Part shown: one piece after another, positions 46,901-57,692 of the stretch | Position numbering within the stretch: the stretch's first letter is position 1 | Layout of the letters: every line of letters starts with the position of its first letter | NCBI RefSeq assembly: GCF_023015865.1 | Contig: NZ_JALKBC010000006.1 | Location: forward strand, 248,001 to 312,000 | Length of the DNA: 64,000 nucleotides | Direction of reading: 5' to 3' | Source: Arenibacter sp. F26102 | Lineage (GTDB): Bacteria > Bacteroidota > Bacteroidia > Flavobacteriales > Flavobacteriaceae | The notes under the pieces: model-generated | The model's input: the letters and a program-made list of their open reading frames with translations, nothing else | What the model was told of the DNA's origin: nothing | Database searches by the model: none | Made by a program: the position numbers and the translations under genes

Positions 46901-49900
46901 CCAGATCTTTCTTTAGTAACGAATATGACTAGTATGTTCGAGAGTGCCGCTGCTTTTAATGGCGATATAAGCTCTTGGAATGTAAGCAATATCACCAATA
47001 TGTACAGAATGTTTACTGGGGCCTCTGCTTTTAATCAGGACCTTAATGATTGGGATGTATCCAAGGTGACTAATATGCAAACAATGTTTCATTCTGCTAG
47101 CGTTTTTGATGGAAATATTAGCAGCTGGAACGTCAGTAATGTTACCAATATGTCCAACATGTTTACACACGCTTATGAATTTAACCAAGATATAGGTGGT
47201 TGGATTGTTAGCAATGCAACGGATATGTCTGAAATGTTTAATCATGCTACTGCTTTTAATCAAGATATCGGAAATTGGAATGTCTCGAATGTAGAGGATA
47301 TGAGTGAAATGTTCTATAATGCAGACTCCTTCAATCAAGATATAGGTGATTGGGGTGTAAGTAATGTGACAACCATGAAAGGTATGTTTAATAATGCTAT
47401 TGCTTTTAACCAAGATATTCGTGATTGGAATGTTGGTCAAGTAACTAATATGTCTGGAATGTTTTATGGAGCCACTTCCTTTAACCAAGATATTGGCAAT
47501 TGGGATGTAAGTTCTGTCAGAATAATGGGAACATACCTAAATCCTGTGATGGGATTTATCGAGGGTTTTAGAGGAATGTTCGAAGGTGCAACCGCTTTTA
47601 ACCAGAATATTGGTAATTGGGATGTTAGCAATGTAACCAGTATGGGCGGTATGTTCGCTGAAGCAACCTCTTTTAACCAAGATATTAGTGGTTGGGATGT
47701 AAGCTCGGTAACTATTATGGGCCCTGTTGAAGATACCTTTGGGCCAGGAGGGCTTTTACAGGGCCAAGGAATGTTTCAGAAAGCAACTTCATTCGATCAA
47801 AATATTGGCTCTTGGAATGTTGCCAATGTAACCAATATGACCGACATGTTCACCGGGGCAACCTTGTCCACCTCTAATTATGACGGTTTGTTACAAGGGT
47901 GGTCCGGATTAAGCTTGCAGAATGGCGTTGCATTTGATGGAGGCAATAGTGTGTACTGTAGTGGCTCCACTGCACGACAAAGTATAATAGACACCTATGG
48001 GTGGACGATTACCGATGAAGGAGAGTATTGTTCATGGGCCAGTTTTATCACTACCTGGAAAACAGACAATCCGGCACCATCTGCAGATAACCAAATTACC
48101 ATCCCTACGGGAACCGGCACCTTTAGTTATACCGTGGATTGGGGCGATGGCACAACAGATACTACCGTGTATACGGGGAGTACAACACATACCTACGCTG
48201 TGCCAGGCACCTATACTGTATCCATTAGTGGAAACTTTCCACATTTACAATTTAGCTATGGTCAAGATAACGATAAGTTGCTATCCATTGAACAGTGGGG
48301 AACCCAGCAATGGACCTCAATGAATTCGAGTTTTTACGGTTGTAGCAATCTTGTTGGAAATGCCACCGATGTTCCCGACCTCTCCCTGGTAACCGATATG
48401 AGTGCAATGTTTGCTGGCGCATCTACTTTTAATCAGGATATCGGCACCTGGGACGTAAGTAGTGTAATTAGTATGGAAAGGATGTTCAATTCTGCCATAA
48501 GCTTTAATCAAGATATTGGGCATTGGAATGTGGGCAATGTGACCACTATGAATCAGATGTTCTCGTATGCATCTGCTTTCAATCAGCCCATTGGTAGCTG
48601 GGATGTTAGTAGTGTGACCGATATGTGGTCTATGTTCCAATCTGCAAGTGCTTTTAATCAGGATATTGGTGGCTGGAATGTAAGTAGTGTCACCAAAATG
48701 AGCAATATGTTCTTTCATGTAACGGCTTTCAATCAAGATATAGGGAATTGGAATGTCAGTAATGTTACCAGTATGGGAAGTATGTTTGTTGAAGCAACGG
48801 CTTTCAATCAGCCTATCGGTAACTGGGAAGTAAGCAGTGTTACATACATGAAGAATATGTTCTATAATGCAACAGCTTTTGATCAAAATATTGGTAATTG
48901 GGATGTGCGAAATGTTACCGATATGGATCAAATGTTTCTTGGGGCGACCTTATCATTATCAAATTACGATAGTTTACTAAATGGTTGGGCTGCACTGCCC
49001 TCCTTACAAACTGGTGTTACTTTTGACGGTGGCAATAGTGTGTACTGCAATGGTACCACTTCTCGACAAAGTATGATAGATACCAATGGGTGGACAATTA
49101 CCGATGGAGGAGAGCATTGCGATACGGATAACGATGGAGTCACTGATGCTATCGATACCTGTGCTAACACTCCAACAGGAGAAACAGTGGATGCCAATGG
49201 CTGTTCAGATAGTCAAAAAGATGGCGATAACGATGGTGTTTCAGATGCTATTGATACTTGTGCTAACACTCCAACAGGAGAAACAGTAGATGCCAACGGT
49301 TGTTCAGATAGTCAAAAAGATGGCGATAACGATGGTGTTTCGGACGCTATTGATACCTGTGCCAATACACCCAGTGGAGAAACCGTGGATAACAGTGGTT
49401 GTTCGGATTCTCAAAAGGACGGTGATAACGATGGTGTTATGGATGATGTTGATGCCTGCGACAATACTCCCACAGGAGAAGCTGCGGATACCAATGGTTG
49501 TTCTGCTTCGCAAAAGGATGCAGATGCCGATGGCGTTAATAATGACATGGACGATTGTCCTAATTCGCCAACTGGAGAAATAGCGGACGCCTACGGTTGT
49601 TCGGATTCCCAGAAGGACAGTGATTTTGACGGTGTTAACGATGCGGAAGATCAATGCCCGGATTCGCCCGAGGATGAGGCTGTGGATGCGCAAGGGTGTA
49701 GTGATAGTCAAAAAGACGATGATAACGATGGTGTTAACGATAGGGATGATCAATGTACCGATTCACCTGAGGATGAAGTTGTAGATGCCAATGGTTGCTC
49801 CGATAGCCAAAAGGATAGTGACAATGACGGTATCTCAGATGCTCTCGATACCTGTGCCGATACACCAAGTGGAGAAACAACTGATGTCAATGGTTGCTCC

Positions 49901-50323
49901 GATTCGCAAAAGGATGCTGACGCAGATGGTATAACTGATGATATCGATGATTGTCCCAATACTCCAGCAGGGGAAACAGCGGATGCCAATGGTTGTTCCG
50001 ATAGCCAAAAAGATGGTTCCGGTGACGGTGAAGATGACTCCAATACCTTAGAGATAGCACAGGCCTTTACGCCGAACGGTGACGGGATAAACGATACTTG
50101 GACCATCTATGGTATAGAGAACCATCCCAATTCTTTGGTAAAGGTGTACAACTCTTGGGGGAAAGAGGTCTTTTCGGCCAGAAACTACCAGAATGATTGG
50201 GACGGGCATTACAAAAACCTAAATAACAAATTACCCGATGCCGGATCCTATTATTTCCAGATCGATATTGAAGGGGACGGAAAAGTAGACCAGGACGGAT
50301 GGCTCTATATCACTTCTCATTAA
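43931..50323 (+). CDS. Giant delta-60/BspA-repeat surface protein with type IX secretion type-B sorting domain
   Basis: 2130 residues. Signal peptide [24 protein letters not shown]. Then 14 delta-60 propeller repeats (type [13 protein letters not shown]...[16 protein letters not shown]) to about residue 750, a choice-of-anchor-D/HYDIN-like domain ([18 protein letters not shown]), two cassettes of PKD-like domain plus 11 and 7 BspA repeats, nine 33-residue thrombospondin type 3 repeats ([20 protein letters not shown]), and the CHU_C domain from [13 protein letters not shown] to the end. Two BspA repeats carry insertions ([19 protein letters not shown] and [20 protein letters not shown]). Exported surface protein, cotranscribed with the second PorP/SprF. 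Confidence 0.93.
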   Translation: MKQPTIYLLFLALCFLNFGSILAQDGTIDLTFNTSDIGFGNGDGAGYYVQTSAIQADGKIIIGGYFTSYNGTSVNKIVRLNTDGSLDTTFNIGTGANSTVEKVVIQSDGKILVAGGFSSFNGVPTFGFIRLNNDGTLDSSFTPSDPGMGGIISMAIQADEKIIIVGAFSDYNGISSNGIARLNSDGTTDTSFNTNGGADSAIYDVAIETGGTIIIGGSFSNFGPSAAQRIARLNANGALLQGASADNTVIDVDIQPDGKIIAVGHFTTALGVTANRIIRLNTNLTRDTTFNTTVGADGNIKDANIQADGKILIAGYFQTYNGMSANRIARLNTDGTLDTSFNSGSAADSQVFTTTIQADGKILIGGSFKSYNGKFAVGFTRLSSDGVLDLNFNTNTGASGAVRAFAIQPDGKLIIAGDFAAINGITVNNIARLYTDGTLDTGFNSGSGFKIASSMGGPSIQSLTMQSDGKIVVAGYFDSYNGVDVKNIIRLNSDGSRDASFVSGVGPNQSVYSTALQSDNKILIGGNFTTFDGVVANRIARLNSDGSLDTSFISGTGFNQTVKSIGVQLDNKIIVGGQFLTYNGDTVNKIIRLNTNGDLDNTFNSGGAGTNYDVFSLSVLSDDKILIGGNFNLFNGVTSGRIARLNSDGSLDTGFNSGGTGANYIVHSHAIQSDDKIIIGGEFITYNGISANRLARLNVDGTLDTSFISGEAANGRIYSVAMQSDGKILVGGNFTGYDGTGRNRIARINGYVAPASEIDVLGNATSIVSGDTTPDVSDDTDFGSIVFGNFTERTFTIENTGDEVLDLNGAPLVSVTGSADFTITAEPTSTVAASGGTTTFTARYTPSAARTINTATLSIANTDDDEDPYTFDVTGTSVMSFITTWKTDNSGASADNQITIPTGTGTFSYTVDWGDATTDTTVYTGSSTHTYTTAGTYTVKISGDFPHLQFSNGQDNDKLLSVEQWGTQQWTSMAHSFYLCDNFVFNAIDTPDLSLVTNMTSMFESAAAFNGDISSWNVSNITNMYRMFTGASAFNQDLNDWDVSKVTNMQTMFHSASVFDGNISSWNVSNVTNMSNMFTHAYEFNQDIGGWIVSNATDMSEMFNHATAFNQDIGNWNVSNVEDMSEMFYNADSFNQDIGDWGVSNVTTMKGMFNNAIAFNQDIRDWNVGQVTNMSGMFYGATSFNQDIGNWDVSSVRIMGTYLNPVMGFIEGFRGMFEGATAFNQNIGNWDVSNVTSMGGMFAEATSFNQDISGWDVSSVTIMGPVEDTFGPGGLLQGQGMFQKATSFDQNIGSWNVANVTNMTDMFTGATLSTSNYDGLLQGWSGLSLQNGVAFDGGNSVYCSGSTARQSIIDTYGWTITDEGEYCSWASFITTWKTDNPAPSADNQITIPTGTGTFSYTVDWGDGTTDTTVYTGSTTHTYAVPGTYTVSISGNFPHLQFSYGQDNDKLLSIEQWGTQQWTSMNSSFYGCSNLVGNATDVPDLSLVTDMSAMFAGASTFNQDIGTWDVSSVISMERMFNSAISFNQDIGHWNVGNVTTMNQMFSYASAFNQPIGSWDVSSVTDMWSMFQSASAFNQDIGGWNVSSVTKMSNMFFHVTAFNQDIGNWNVSNVTSMGSMFVEATAFNQPIGNWEVSSVTYMKNMFYNATAFDQNIGNWDVRNVTDMDQMFLGATLSLSNYDSLLNGWAALPSLQTGVTFDGGNSVYCNGTTSRQSMIDTNGWTITDGGEHCDTDNDGVTDAIDTCANTPTGETVDANGCSDSQKDGDNDGVSDAIDTCANTPTGETVDANGCSDSQKDGDNDGVSDAIDTCANTPSGETVDNSGCSDSQKDGDNDGVMDDVDACDNTPTGEAADTNGCSASQKDADADGVNNDMDDCPNSPTGEIADAYGCSDSQKDSDFDGVNDAEDQCPDSPEDEAVDAQGCSDSQKDDDNDGVNDRDDQCTDSPEDEVVDANGCSDSQKDSDNDGISDALDTCADTPSGETTDVNGCSDSQKDADADGITDDIDDCPNTPAGETADANGCSDSQKDGSGDGEDDSNTLEIAQAFTPNGDGINDTWTIYGIENHPNSLVKVYNSWGKEVFSARNYQNDWDGHYKNLNNKLPDAGSYYFQIDIEGDGKVDQDGWLYITSH

Positions 50324-50358
50324 CCAAACCATTAATTACAGTAAAAGACATTAACAAA

Positions 50359-51246
50359 ATGCAGATATTAAATAAGATTATTTTAGGCGCACTTTTAGTG
50401 GTGAGCGGAAATTTGTTTGCCCAACAGGAAGGGGTGATCACCAATTATATGTACCATATGAATTCCTATAACCCGGCCTATGTGGGCGTGGACGGGGAAA
50501 CCATGGTGACCGCCAGTTTCAGGCAACAATGGACGGGCGTCCAGGATGCCCCCAGTGCAGAGGCCATATCCTTCGGGACCACCCTGGGCAAGAATTTGGG
50601 GATAGGGATATCCATTTACAACAGCAATACCTTTGTGGAGAGCCAGACCTTTACGGGCATCGACTTTTCCTATAGGCTGCAGTTGTCCCAAGGAACGGAG
50701 CTCTACCTAGGGCTTAAGGCAGGCGGTAACTCGTACAGCGTTAACACCTCCGGCCTGGAGACCTATAACGTAAATTCGGACCCCAGCATCTCCTCCATCT
50801 CCCGTTTTAATCCCAATGTGGGAGTAGGGGCCCTCTTGAAAATTGGCAAGTGGTATGCTTCTTTAGCGGTTCCACGCCTCCTGTCCACTGACCGTGCCGA
50901 TAACGACAACGGAGTGGCAACGGCAGCATTGGCCAAGCCACATGTCTACGCCACGGCCGGGTATGAACTAATGCTGAATCCGGCCACCAACCTTATGTTG
51001 CGGCCATCTGCCATGGGCCGTTATGTAGACGGGGCACCTATTTCTGTAGATTTCAACGCTATGCTTTCCTTTGACAACATTTTCGAATTCGGGGGCAGTT
51101 ACAGGACAGATGGGGCATTTGCCGGACTGGTGAATATCAGCATTAAAAAAAGATTGCTATTGGGCTACGCCTATGAGGTAAGTACTAGAAGCGAGTTGGC
51201 CAGTGCCAAGAATACCAATGAGTTCTTATTGAGGTTCTTGTTTTAA
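50359..51246 (+). CDS. PorP/SprF-family type IX secretion outer-membrane protein, copy 2
   Basis: 295 residues from ATG at 50359 (MQILNKIILGALLVVSGNLFAQ). Differs from copy 1 mainly in the signal peptide and at a few later sites (LKIGKW for LKSGKW, DGAPIS for SGAPVS, NISIKK for NINIKK). Same 35-base spacing from its cargo gene. Presumed partner of the 2130-residue cargo; the near-identity means the two may be interchangeable. Confidence 0.93.
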   Translation: MQILNKIILGALLVVSGNLFAQQEGVITNYMYHMNSYNPAYVGVDGETMVTASFRQQWTGVQDAPSAEAISFGTTLGKNLGIGISIYNSNTFVESQTFTGIDFSYRLQLSQGTELYLGLKAGGNSYSVNTSGLETYNVNSDPSISSISRFNPNVGVGALLKIGKWYASLAVPRLLSTDRADNDNGVATAALAKPHVYATAGYELMLNPATNLMLRPSAMGRYVDGAPISVDFNAMLSFDNIFEFGGSYRTDGAFAGLVNISIKKRLLLGYAYEVSTRSELASAKNTNEFLLRFLF

Positions 51247-51584
51247 ACCAAAGCGGAGAAAACAAAAATGTTATCACAATACTGTAGAACAATTTATTAA
51301 AAAAGGGGTGTTTCATACGCCCCTTTTTTATGTATTTTCAAGGAGGTGAAATTCAGCCGATTGTGAGGGTTCGCTACACATTTTAATAGCCCATTCTAAA
51401 TATTTGTAATCTATAATGACACTATTAAGACGAGGGTATTTCCAAGCAATTTTAACAAAGTTTGGGAGTGTTTTGCAATTTATTTAAGAAGTTTTGGAGC
51501 AACCTTTGTACCGATAAAATATCTAAGTAAAAAAATCGTTAATAATTGATCTAATTGTTAGATAATCAGAAATCATTATATGTT
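51247..51584. other. Gap after the second SprF copy
   Basis: Contains the terminator at 51299-51329 and the duplicated downstream segment to about 51395; the remainder is AT-rich with no feature until the small membrane protein gene. Confidence 0.5.
51299..51329 (+). terminator. Terminator of the second cargo/SprF operon
   Basis: AAAAAAGGGGTG pairs with CGCCCCTTTTTT around TTTCATA; the same hairpin as at 42983. Confidence 0.92.
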
Positions 51585-51707
51585 ATGGAAATAGTTGCCC
51601 CCATTGTAAAGCTTATAGACAATAACCCCTTCATTTCTATTGTGCTTTGTCTGCTTATAGCCTTAGCGCTAATTACCTACAAAATTGTTAAAAGAAGGAC
51701 CTATTAA
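51585..51707 (+). CDS. 40-residue single-span membrane protein
   Basis: ATG at 51585 to TAA at 51705-51707. Layout: short N-terminus MEIVAPIVKLIDNNPF, one hydrophobic helix ISIVLCLLIALALITY, and a basic tail KIVKRRTY, i.e. N-out/C-in by the positive-inside rule. Directly followed by a strong hairpin terminator, which supports a real short transcript. Function unknown; short membrane peptides include regulators of membrane complexes and toxins. Confidence 0.6.
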   Translation: MEIVAPIVKLIDNNPFISIVLCLLIALALITYKIVKRRTY

Positions 51708-51715
51708 AAATAATT

Positions 51716-51749
51716 AAAGGGGAAGAGTGCTTTTATGCACTTCCCCTTT
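51716..51749. terminator. Terminator after the 40-residue protein
   Basis: AAAGGGGAA and TGC-side bases pair with GCACTTCCCCTTT around TTTTAT, with a 2-base bulge; T-rich on both strands, so possibly bidirectional with the galM-like gene. Confidence 0.75.
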
Positions 51750-51914
51750 CTTTTCTTTATTTCCCAAACCATCATAACCAACAGGAAGAAGACATTGTAA
51801 TGTCTGCCCTAAATTAAGATTTATTGGCGTTTCACTTCTTCTTAATTTTCTTCCTAAGTCAAGAAGGTGATGTTTTAATGGTAAATGGCCACAATATTAA
51901 CATCAATGTCCCCC

Positions 51915-53084
51915 TTATTTAGTAGAGAATTTATAGGTAGTTTTTGAGCTATACTTTTCTTCTGGATTGAGTACCACCGATGGAAAATCCAATTGATTTG
52001 GAGAATCCGGATAGTGCTGTGTCTCCAAACAAAACCCACTTCTTTTTTTATAGGTTCCCCCATTTTTGGCAGGAAGGGTGCCATCCAGAAAATTACCAGA
52101 ATAAAACTGTACTCCCGGTTCAGTGGTGAACACTTCCAAAACCCGGCCACTTTCTGGGTCATAGACCGTTCCAATCAGTCGATGTCCTTTGTCCTGACCG
52201 TTTAAAACCCAGCAATGATCATAACCGCCGCCTTTCCTTAATTGATCATCGTCCGCCTCTATCCTGCTTCCTATAGATGTTGGTGTTCTAAAATCGAACG
52301 GACTGTTTTCCACATCGGCAATTTCCCCCATGGGGATAAGGGTATTGTCTACCGGAAGATATTTATCGGCATTCAAACTAAGGACCTGATCAAGAACAGT
52401 TTTTGAAAAATCCCCTGAAAGATTAAAATAACTGTGATTGGTAAGGTTTACTATTGTTTTTTTATCCGTGGTTGCCTCATAGTCCATATCCAAGGAATTG
52501 TCCTCCTTAAGCGTGTACGTAACCATGGTATTCAAGCTCCCGGGATAGCCTTCTTCCATATCCTTGCTTAAATAGACCAATTTTAAAGCCGCATAATTTT
52601 CGCCCGTTTCCTCAGATGCCTTCCAAACCACTTTATCAAAACCCTTAATACCTCCATGCAAATGGTTTTCTCCATTATTAACGGCCAAACTATATTCCAA
52701 TCCGTCCAAAGAAAATTTGCCTTTTGCTAGCCTATTTCCATATCTGCCAATAATTGCGCCAAAATACGGGCTACTCTCCATGTATTGGTCTAAGTTGTTA
52801 TACCCTAAAACCACATCTTCTGAAACTCCCTCTTTGTTTGGAACTTTGATGGAAGTTATAATTCCACCATAGGTTATTATATCCACGGTCATTCCTGAAC
52901 TATTTTTAAGAGTATAGCGGTCCACCTTACCACCTTCTGGCGTAGTCCCAAATTCGCTTTTATCAATGCTCACTTTTTCAATCTTTTGGGTTACTTCCTT
53001 TTTCTTTTCGTCCTTACACATTACGCTTAAAATTACTATCCCTAAAAAGGATAGACTACAAAAAAACTGTTTTATGAACTTCAT
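51915..53084 (-). CDS. galM: Aldose 1-epimerase (mutarotase), lipoprotein
   Basis: 389 residues. Interconverts alpha and beta anomers of aldoses. Catalytic residues of the GalM fold are visible: His in NGENHLHGGIKGFDKVVW, His in NLTNHSYFNLSG, and Glu in GFCLETQHYPDSPNQ. The N-terminus MKFIKQFFCSLSFLGIVILSVMC has a lipobox, so the enzyme is anchored in the periplasm or outer membrane, common for Bacteroidota. 101 bases separate it from the PAP2 gene upstream. Confidence 0.94.
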   Translation of the reverse strand: MKFIKQFFCSLSFLGIVILSVMCKDEKKKEVTQKIEKVSIDKSEFGTTPEGGKVDRYTLKNSSGMTVDIITYGGIITSIKVPNKEGVSEDVVLGYNNLDQYMESSPYFGAIIGRYGNRLAKGKFSLDGLEYSLAVNNGENHLHGGIKGFDKVVWKASEETGENYAALKLVYLSKDMEEGYPGSLNTMVTYTLKEDNSLDMDYEATTDKKTIVNLTNHSYFNLSGDFSKTVLDQVLSLNADKYLPVDNTLIPMGEIADVENSPFDFRTPTSIGSRIEADDDQLRKGGGYDHCWVLNGQDKGHRLIGTVYDPESGRVLEVFTTEPGVQFYSGNFLDGTLPAKNGGTYKKRSGFCLETQHYPDSPNQLDFPSVVLNPEEKYSSKTTYKFSTK

Positions 53085-53185
53085 ATTACTTGCTTGGTGG
53101 ATTAAGGTTGATGTTGAAATAGTTGGTAATATACAAAACCAGCAAACACCATGTTTTAATTAAAAAGAACACACCTATTAATAAA

Positions 53186-54028
53186 CTAAAAAGTCCCTCT
53201 TAGGCCTATGGTTCCCGGTCCAACTTGCAGTCTCCAGCTAATTTTGTCCTTTGACATAATCCCGGGATACCGTTCCTTATTAAGGTATTTATCTATTGAG
53301 TCTACCACCACAACACTTACAGCCACACTCAAGGCCACATCCGTTAGCCAATGGGCACCGCTCCAAAGCCTTGTAACCGGAGAAAGAAGCCCCAAAGTGT
53401 AAAACCCACCCTTGGCCCATGGATTTTTAAATTGCTTGCCTATGGCATAAAATGTAGTAAATGCCAATATAGTGTGCCCCGAGGGAAAGCTATGATAGGC
53501 GGCTTCATTGCTAAATGGTTTAAAGCTTCCTTTTCCCACATCGGCTATAGGCCTGGCCCGCCCAACAAAAGTTTTACTCACAGATTGAATTAATCCTACC
53601 GTAGTAGCCGAAGAAATTAAGAGTACCCCTGTTTTTCTCCATTTCTCATTCTTCGTAAAAAGTCCAATTAAATACACCCCTCCGTTGATGGAGTAGTTAT
53701 AAAGAGGTTTTCCAAGGTAATAACCGGTCTCCTTGAATATCCCTGGAACGTCCTCTTCCTGATTCCGAAACCAATCGGAGCTTTCTTCGTCAAATGCATA
53801 CAGCGCCCCAGTTCCCAAGATAATGGCCCCTGCGGTTATAAAATCGTCCTTTTTCCAATGAAAAGGTCTGGAGTAGGCATGTTTTAACCCTCCAAAGGCA
53901 CTTGCCCCGTCATACCCCAACCTTTTCCAAGTACTGGTGGTATCAAGAGCCTGGGTTTGTGCCTTCAACTTGGGAAGGCCCAAAAAAAATATTAAACTAA
54001 AAATTAAAAATTGGAATTTCAAATTCAT
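53186..54028 (-). CDS. PAP2-family phosphatase
   Basis: From ATG at 54028 the protein begins MNLKFQFLIFSLIFFLGLPKLKAQ, a signal peptide; the upstream start at 54073 adds 15 residues. The three phosphatase motifs are present: KTFVGRARPIAD, YHSFPSGHTILAF, and SPVTRLWSGAHWLTDVALS with the catalytic His and Asp. Hydrolyses phosphomonoesters, probably lipid phosphates such as phosphatidate or undecaprenyl diphosphate, on the periplasmic side. About 280 residues, family-typical. Confidence 0.9.
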   Translation of the reverse strand: MNLKFQFLIFSLIFFLGLPKLKAQTQALDTTSTWKRLGYDGASAFGGLKHAYSRPFHWKKDDFITAGAIILGTGALYAFDEESSDWFRNQEEDVPGIFKETGYYLGKPLYNYSINGGVYLIGLFTKNEKWRKTGVLLISSATTVGLIQSVSKTFVGRARPIADVGKGSFKPFSNEAAYHSFPSGHTILAFTTFYAIGKQFKNPWAKGGFYTLGLLSPVTRLWSGAHWLTDVALSVAVSVVVVDSIDKYLNKERYPGIMSKDKISWRLQVGPGTIGLRGTF

Positions 54029-54329
54029 TAAAACCTTGGTGTTGTTCATGGGCAAAATTAACCAATTATACATCTAGTTCAAATTTCAAGGATACACCAA
54101 CAAAGAAATACATGTTAAAAATCTACATTCCGTAATTACCTTTGTCCCTGGCCATTTTCTAAAATTCCATTTTAAATAGGTAGGATAACAAAGTCCAATA
54201 CCCAGGTAGGCAACAATGCCCACACATTCCATTAAATTTTCTCGGCAATTACGGTTAGCACCCAGACCCAAGGACTGGTTGAGTAATTCATTTATAAAAA
54301 TGGAATCGATATTACTTTAAATGAAATGT

Positions 54330-56804
54330 CTAAAACTCCCGCTTACCGAATTCACTTTCAATGAATTTGGATTTATTTTTATTTTTGTTGAAGGTATAGG
54401 AAAGGTTAAGGATTATCATATCTACCTCATACACGTAATTGGTAGTGGTATAGAATTCATTTTCCCGGAAGGTGGTTATGCGCTGTTCATTGGTATCCAA
54501 TAATCCCATATCTATGTTCTGCCATTGCAAAGTGGCCGTAAGCCTATTATCCAAAAAGGTTTTACGTAGGGTGAGGTTGGGCGAGTAAAAGCGCGAATCC
54601 TCACCTTGAGCGGTATTGCGATCGGAAATATAATTAAAGGTAAACTGTGCCGATGCTGTATCGGAAAAATTATAGGTACTATTGGCGTTGACGGAATAGA
54701 CCACTGCATCGCTATCTATGTTTCTATTATCAAAAACACCTTCTATTTTATAGCTGTATACATTGCCTCCGATAAAATTTGACCAATTTTCAGTTAGTTT
54801 CAATTGCGTACCCAACTCGAGTCCCAAAGACCTACTTTTTCCAACATTGGAATAGATACGGTTCAGAATAGTATCATTATAAACGGTATTAACCCTATTT
54901 ACCAGATTGTCGACATTTCTAAAATAGGCCGTGGCGAAGATGGAATTCCCTTTGTGGAAATTCTTGGTCACTCCCACCTCAACAAGATCAATGAATTCTG
55001 GCAAGAGCGTAGGATCACCCTGTTCCAAGGTTTCCGAATGTTCGCGTTCTGGAAAAGGATTCATTTTAAAGGTCGTGGTGCGTTCCACACGCTTGCTATA
55101 TGCAGCTTTTAATTTAGTGTTGTTTTCAAAGGAATATTGCACCGATGCGGATGGGAACAATTTTACATGATCATAAACATAGGTAGTGTCAATGGTATTG
55201 GTCTTATCCCTAAGATCAAAATCCCTGTCCATTGCTTCCAGCCGAAGTCCGGCTGCATATTCCCATTTCTCCTGGGCGCCGCTCAATTGGGCATATCCGG
55301 AATGAATGCTCCGCGCCAAATCCACCTCACTTGAAAATTCAGGGATCAGTTCAAATTCTCCCGTAGCATTATTTTTTCTTTCATAAACAAAGTCACCGGT
55401 ATGATCTAGCTTTCTATACTGATAACCTGTTTCCAATTGTCCAAATGAGAAGGGCTTAAAGGCATAATCCACCTGAAAACGTACTCCGTGCAAAGGATTG
55501 TCATTTGTATTGTACTCATCCTGCCAAACAATATTGTTATCGGGGTAGCCCAAATTCTGGTTGGTAGTAGGACCGCCCAGCAGGGTGTATTCATATAAAA
55601 TGGAGGAAGACAACTGGGAACCATTATCAAACTTATGGGCGTAGTCGAAACTTCCCAATACAAAATCTCCCATGCGTGTGCGCAGGTTGTGGTTATAATA
55701 TTGAAAGGTGTACACCCGGTCTCCGCCTTGAGCAGGGGTAATGGCGTGATTGTCATAATAAACAATATCCGCAAGACGATCCGTACTTCGTTTCCCTCCA
55801 TAAAATCCAAGCGAAAAGGCATTCTTTGTGTCAGGCGTATAATCTACCGTAAACCTTCCACTATAATTTATTTCGTCAGAACTGCGTTCCCCATCCGAAG
55901 GAAATTGGGTAAGGGTATCATTGATAATAGTAAATACATCGCCTTCCCTTCTTCCACCTTTATCGTTGCGCTGATAATTTCCGCCCAAGGAAATATTCCA
56001 ATCCCCTTTACGAAGATTATAGGTAACATCTACACCATGGCGTTGATGGGGGTCGGCATTGTCGTATTTTTCAATGGAAGGCAAACCGCCCTTTACATTT
56101 ATTTGCGCATATACCCCATCGGCTGCACCATTCTTTGTGATGACATTCAAAATCCCTCCTTTACCTTCCGGATCATATTTGGCCGAAGGTGCAGTAATCA
56201 ATTCTACCCTTTCAATGGCATTGGCAGGAAACTGGGAAAGCAGGTTTGCCGCATTCCCTTGCAAGGGCTTCCCATTAAGCAATACTACAAAGCCTGTGGT
56301 TCCGCGCACGCTGATTTCACCTAAGCCATTGACCGTTACCGAAGGCAGGTTCTTAATGACGTCCGTTGCAGATCCACCTTGGGTGTTTTGAAAGGCCTTG
56401 GCATCAAATACCTGCCGGTCAATTTTATTGATTACGGTTTTCCTCTCCGATTGTACCACTACCTCACTAAGTTGGTTATCTCCAATAATAAGGGATATAA
56501 TACGTAGGTCGCTTTTAACGTTACGGTTTTGGATTTGGATATCCCGGATCGTTTCGGTCTGAAAGCCTATAAAGGAGGCTTCCAAATAATAGACACCGCG
56601 CTTTACATCCGGGATGGTAAATACACCATCCAAATTGGTAATTACACCTGCCACCAATGCTCCATTTTCCTGATTATAAAGTGCCGCCGTAGCATACTCC
56701 AATGGGTATTCCTCTGTACCATCCACAATTCTACCCGTAATCTGCCCAAAAACAAGGGGAGAGCTTAGAAGTAAAGCAAGCAAAAAATATAATCGTAATT
56801 TCAT
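54330..56804 (-). CDS. TonB-dependent receptor, outer-membrane beta-barrel type
   Basis: 824 residues: signal peptide MKLRLYFLLALLLSSPLVFG, a carboxypeptidase-regulatory-like domain (ITGRIVDGTEEYPLEYATAALYN), a plug (DVIKNLPSVTVNGLGEISVRGTTGFVVLLNGKPL, AKYDPEGKGGILNVITK) and a 22-strand-type barrel (OMP_b-brl_3 group). Unlike SusC there is no adjacent SusD, so a metal chelate, peptide or other small ligand is more likely than a glycan. The AraC gene lies 72 bases upstream on the same strand and may control it. Confidence 0.92.
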   Translation of the reverse strand: MKLRLYFLLALLLSSPLVFGQITGRIVDGTEEYPLEYATAALYNQENGALVAGVITNLDGVFTIPDVKRGVYYLEASFIGFQTETIRDIQIQNRNVKSDLRIISLIIGDNQLSEVVVQSERKTVINKIDRQVFDAKAFQNTQGGSATDVIKNLPSVTVNGLGEISVRGTTGFVVLLNGKPLQGNAANLLSQFPANAIERVELITAPSAKYDPEGKGGILNVITKNGAADGVYAQINVKGGLPSIEKYDNADPHQRHGVDVTYNLRKGDWNISLGGNYQRNDKGGRREGDVFTIINDTLTQFPSDGERSSDEINYSGRFTVDYTPDTKNAFSLGFYGGKRSTDRLADIVYYDNHAITPAQGGDRVYTFQYYNHNLRTRMGDFVLGSFDYAHKFDNGSQLSSSILYEYTLLGGPTTNQNLGYPDNNIVWQDEYNTNDNPLHGVRFQVDYAFKPFSFGQLETGYQYRKLDHTGDFVYERKNNATGEFELIPEFSSEVDLARSIHSGYAQLSGAQEKWEYAAGLRLEAMDRDFDLRDKTNTIDTTYVYDHVKLFPSASVQYSFENNTKLKAAYSKRVERTTTFKMNPFPEREHSETLEQGDPTLLPEFIDLVEVGVTKNFHKGNSIFATAYFRNVDNLVNRVNTVYNDTILNRIYSNVGKSRSLGLELGTQLKLTENWSNFIGGNVYSYKIEGVFDNRNIDSDAVVYSVNANSTYNFSDTASAQFTFNYISDRNTAQGEDSRFYSPNLTLRKTFLDNRLTATLQWQNIDMGLLDTNEQRITTFRENEFYTTTNYVYEVDMIILNLSYTFNKNKNKSKFIESEFGKREF

Positions 56805-56876
56805 TTTGTAACAGTTATTTAAGCAAGCGTCAAATTTAAATTTAAATAACAGTGTTACATGGTATATTTGAAATTT

Positions 56877-57692
56877 TTAAGGTATAATTCTAGTCTTATA
56901 CTGCTTCGGTGTCATTCCATGATGGCGTTTAAAATACTTTACAAAATGGGAAACATCCTTAAAATCGAACTTAAAGGCGATTTCGGTTACCGTGAGTTCC
57001 GTATAACGCAATAAACGCTGTGACTCTTTAACAATATGTCCCGCAATTACTTCCGATGCCGTTTTATCATATTCCTTTCTACACCAAACATTTAGATTTT
57101 GAGCTGTGGTATTCAGCAATTGGGCATAATAGGCCACATCGTTTTTAGGTGCACTTTCCAGCAACTCGTTAAATTGCACCACCATATCCTTTAAAATGTG
57201 TTTATCGGCGCTATTGGCATACCCCAAAATTTTGGAAAACAAGGCCTTTACCACCCCTTCAACAACATCATCCTGAACATGATCATTAAGCCTCAATTCC
57301 TGACAGGCAATTTCAAAAAGAGCCTCAATGTTCGGATTCAACTGCGTTTTAATGATCTGATGATTTCTAAGTTGTTGTAATTGCCAGTTTATATGTTTAT
57401 CCAAAGTAATGTCCAAAAAATCCTCTTTTACGATCAATACATAACCTTGGGGCACCGTATCTATTTGCCAATGGTGGACTACATCGTTTTTGATAATAAA
57501 GACTACAGGGGGTTCTATGGCATATTCCTTTTCATCCATAAAATGAAATCCAGATCCCCCGCTGAAATAAACAAGTTCCAAGTACTTATTATGACGGTGT
57601 GGTTTGGTATAGCGCTTATTTATATCGAAGGGCTGAATTTTTATATAAGCATTTGGGGAAATTTTCGAATATGTATTTATTTCTTTTCTCAT
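56877..57692 (-). CDS. AraC-family regulator with cupin sensor domain
   Basis: From ATG at 57692 (MRKEINTYSKISPNAYIKI) 271 residues; the longer start at 57797 adds 35 residues that do not look like part of the family. N-terminal cupin with KPHRHNKYLELVYFSGG, C-terminal AraC domain with VTEIAFKFDFKDVSHFVKYFKRHHGMTPKQYK. Ligand unknown. Placed between the TonB receptor, same strand, and the divergent efflux operon, so it could govern either. Confidence 0.88.
   Translation of the reverse strand: MRKEINTYSKISPNAYIKIQPFDINKRYTKPHRHNKYLELVYFSGGSGFHFMDEKEYAIEPPVVFIIKNDVVHHWQIDTVPQGYVLIVKEDFLDITLDKHINWQLQQLRNHQIIKTQLNPNIEALFEIACQELRLNDHVQDDVVEGVVKALFSKILGYANSADKHILKDMVVQFNELLESAPKNDVAYYAQLLNTTAQNLNVWCRKEYDKTASEVIAGHIVKESQRLLRYTELTVTEIAFKFDFKDVSHFVKYFKRHHGMTPKQYKTRIIP

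Noticed and set aside
46913-49753. Antisense frames 46913-47488, 48317-48931 and 49304-49753
   Set aside because: Same cause: reverse reading of regular repeats in the second cargo gene.
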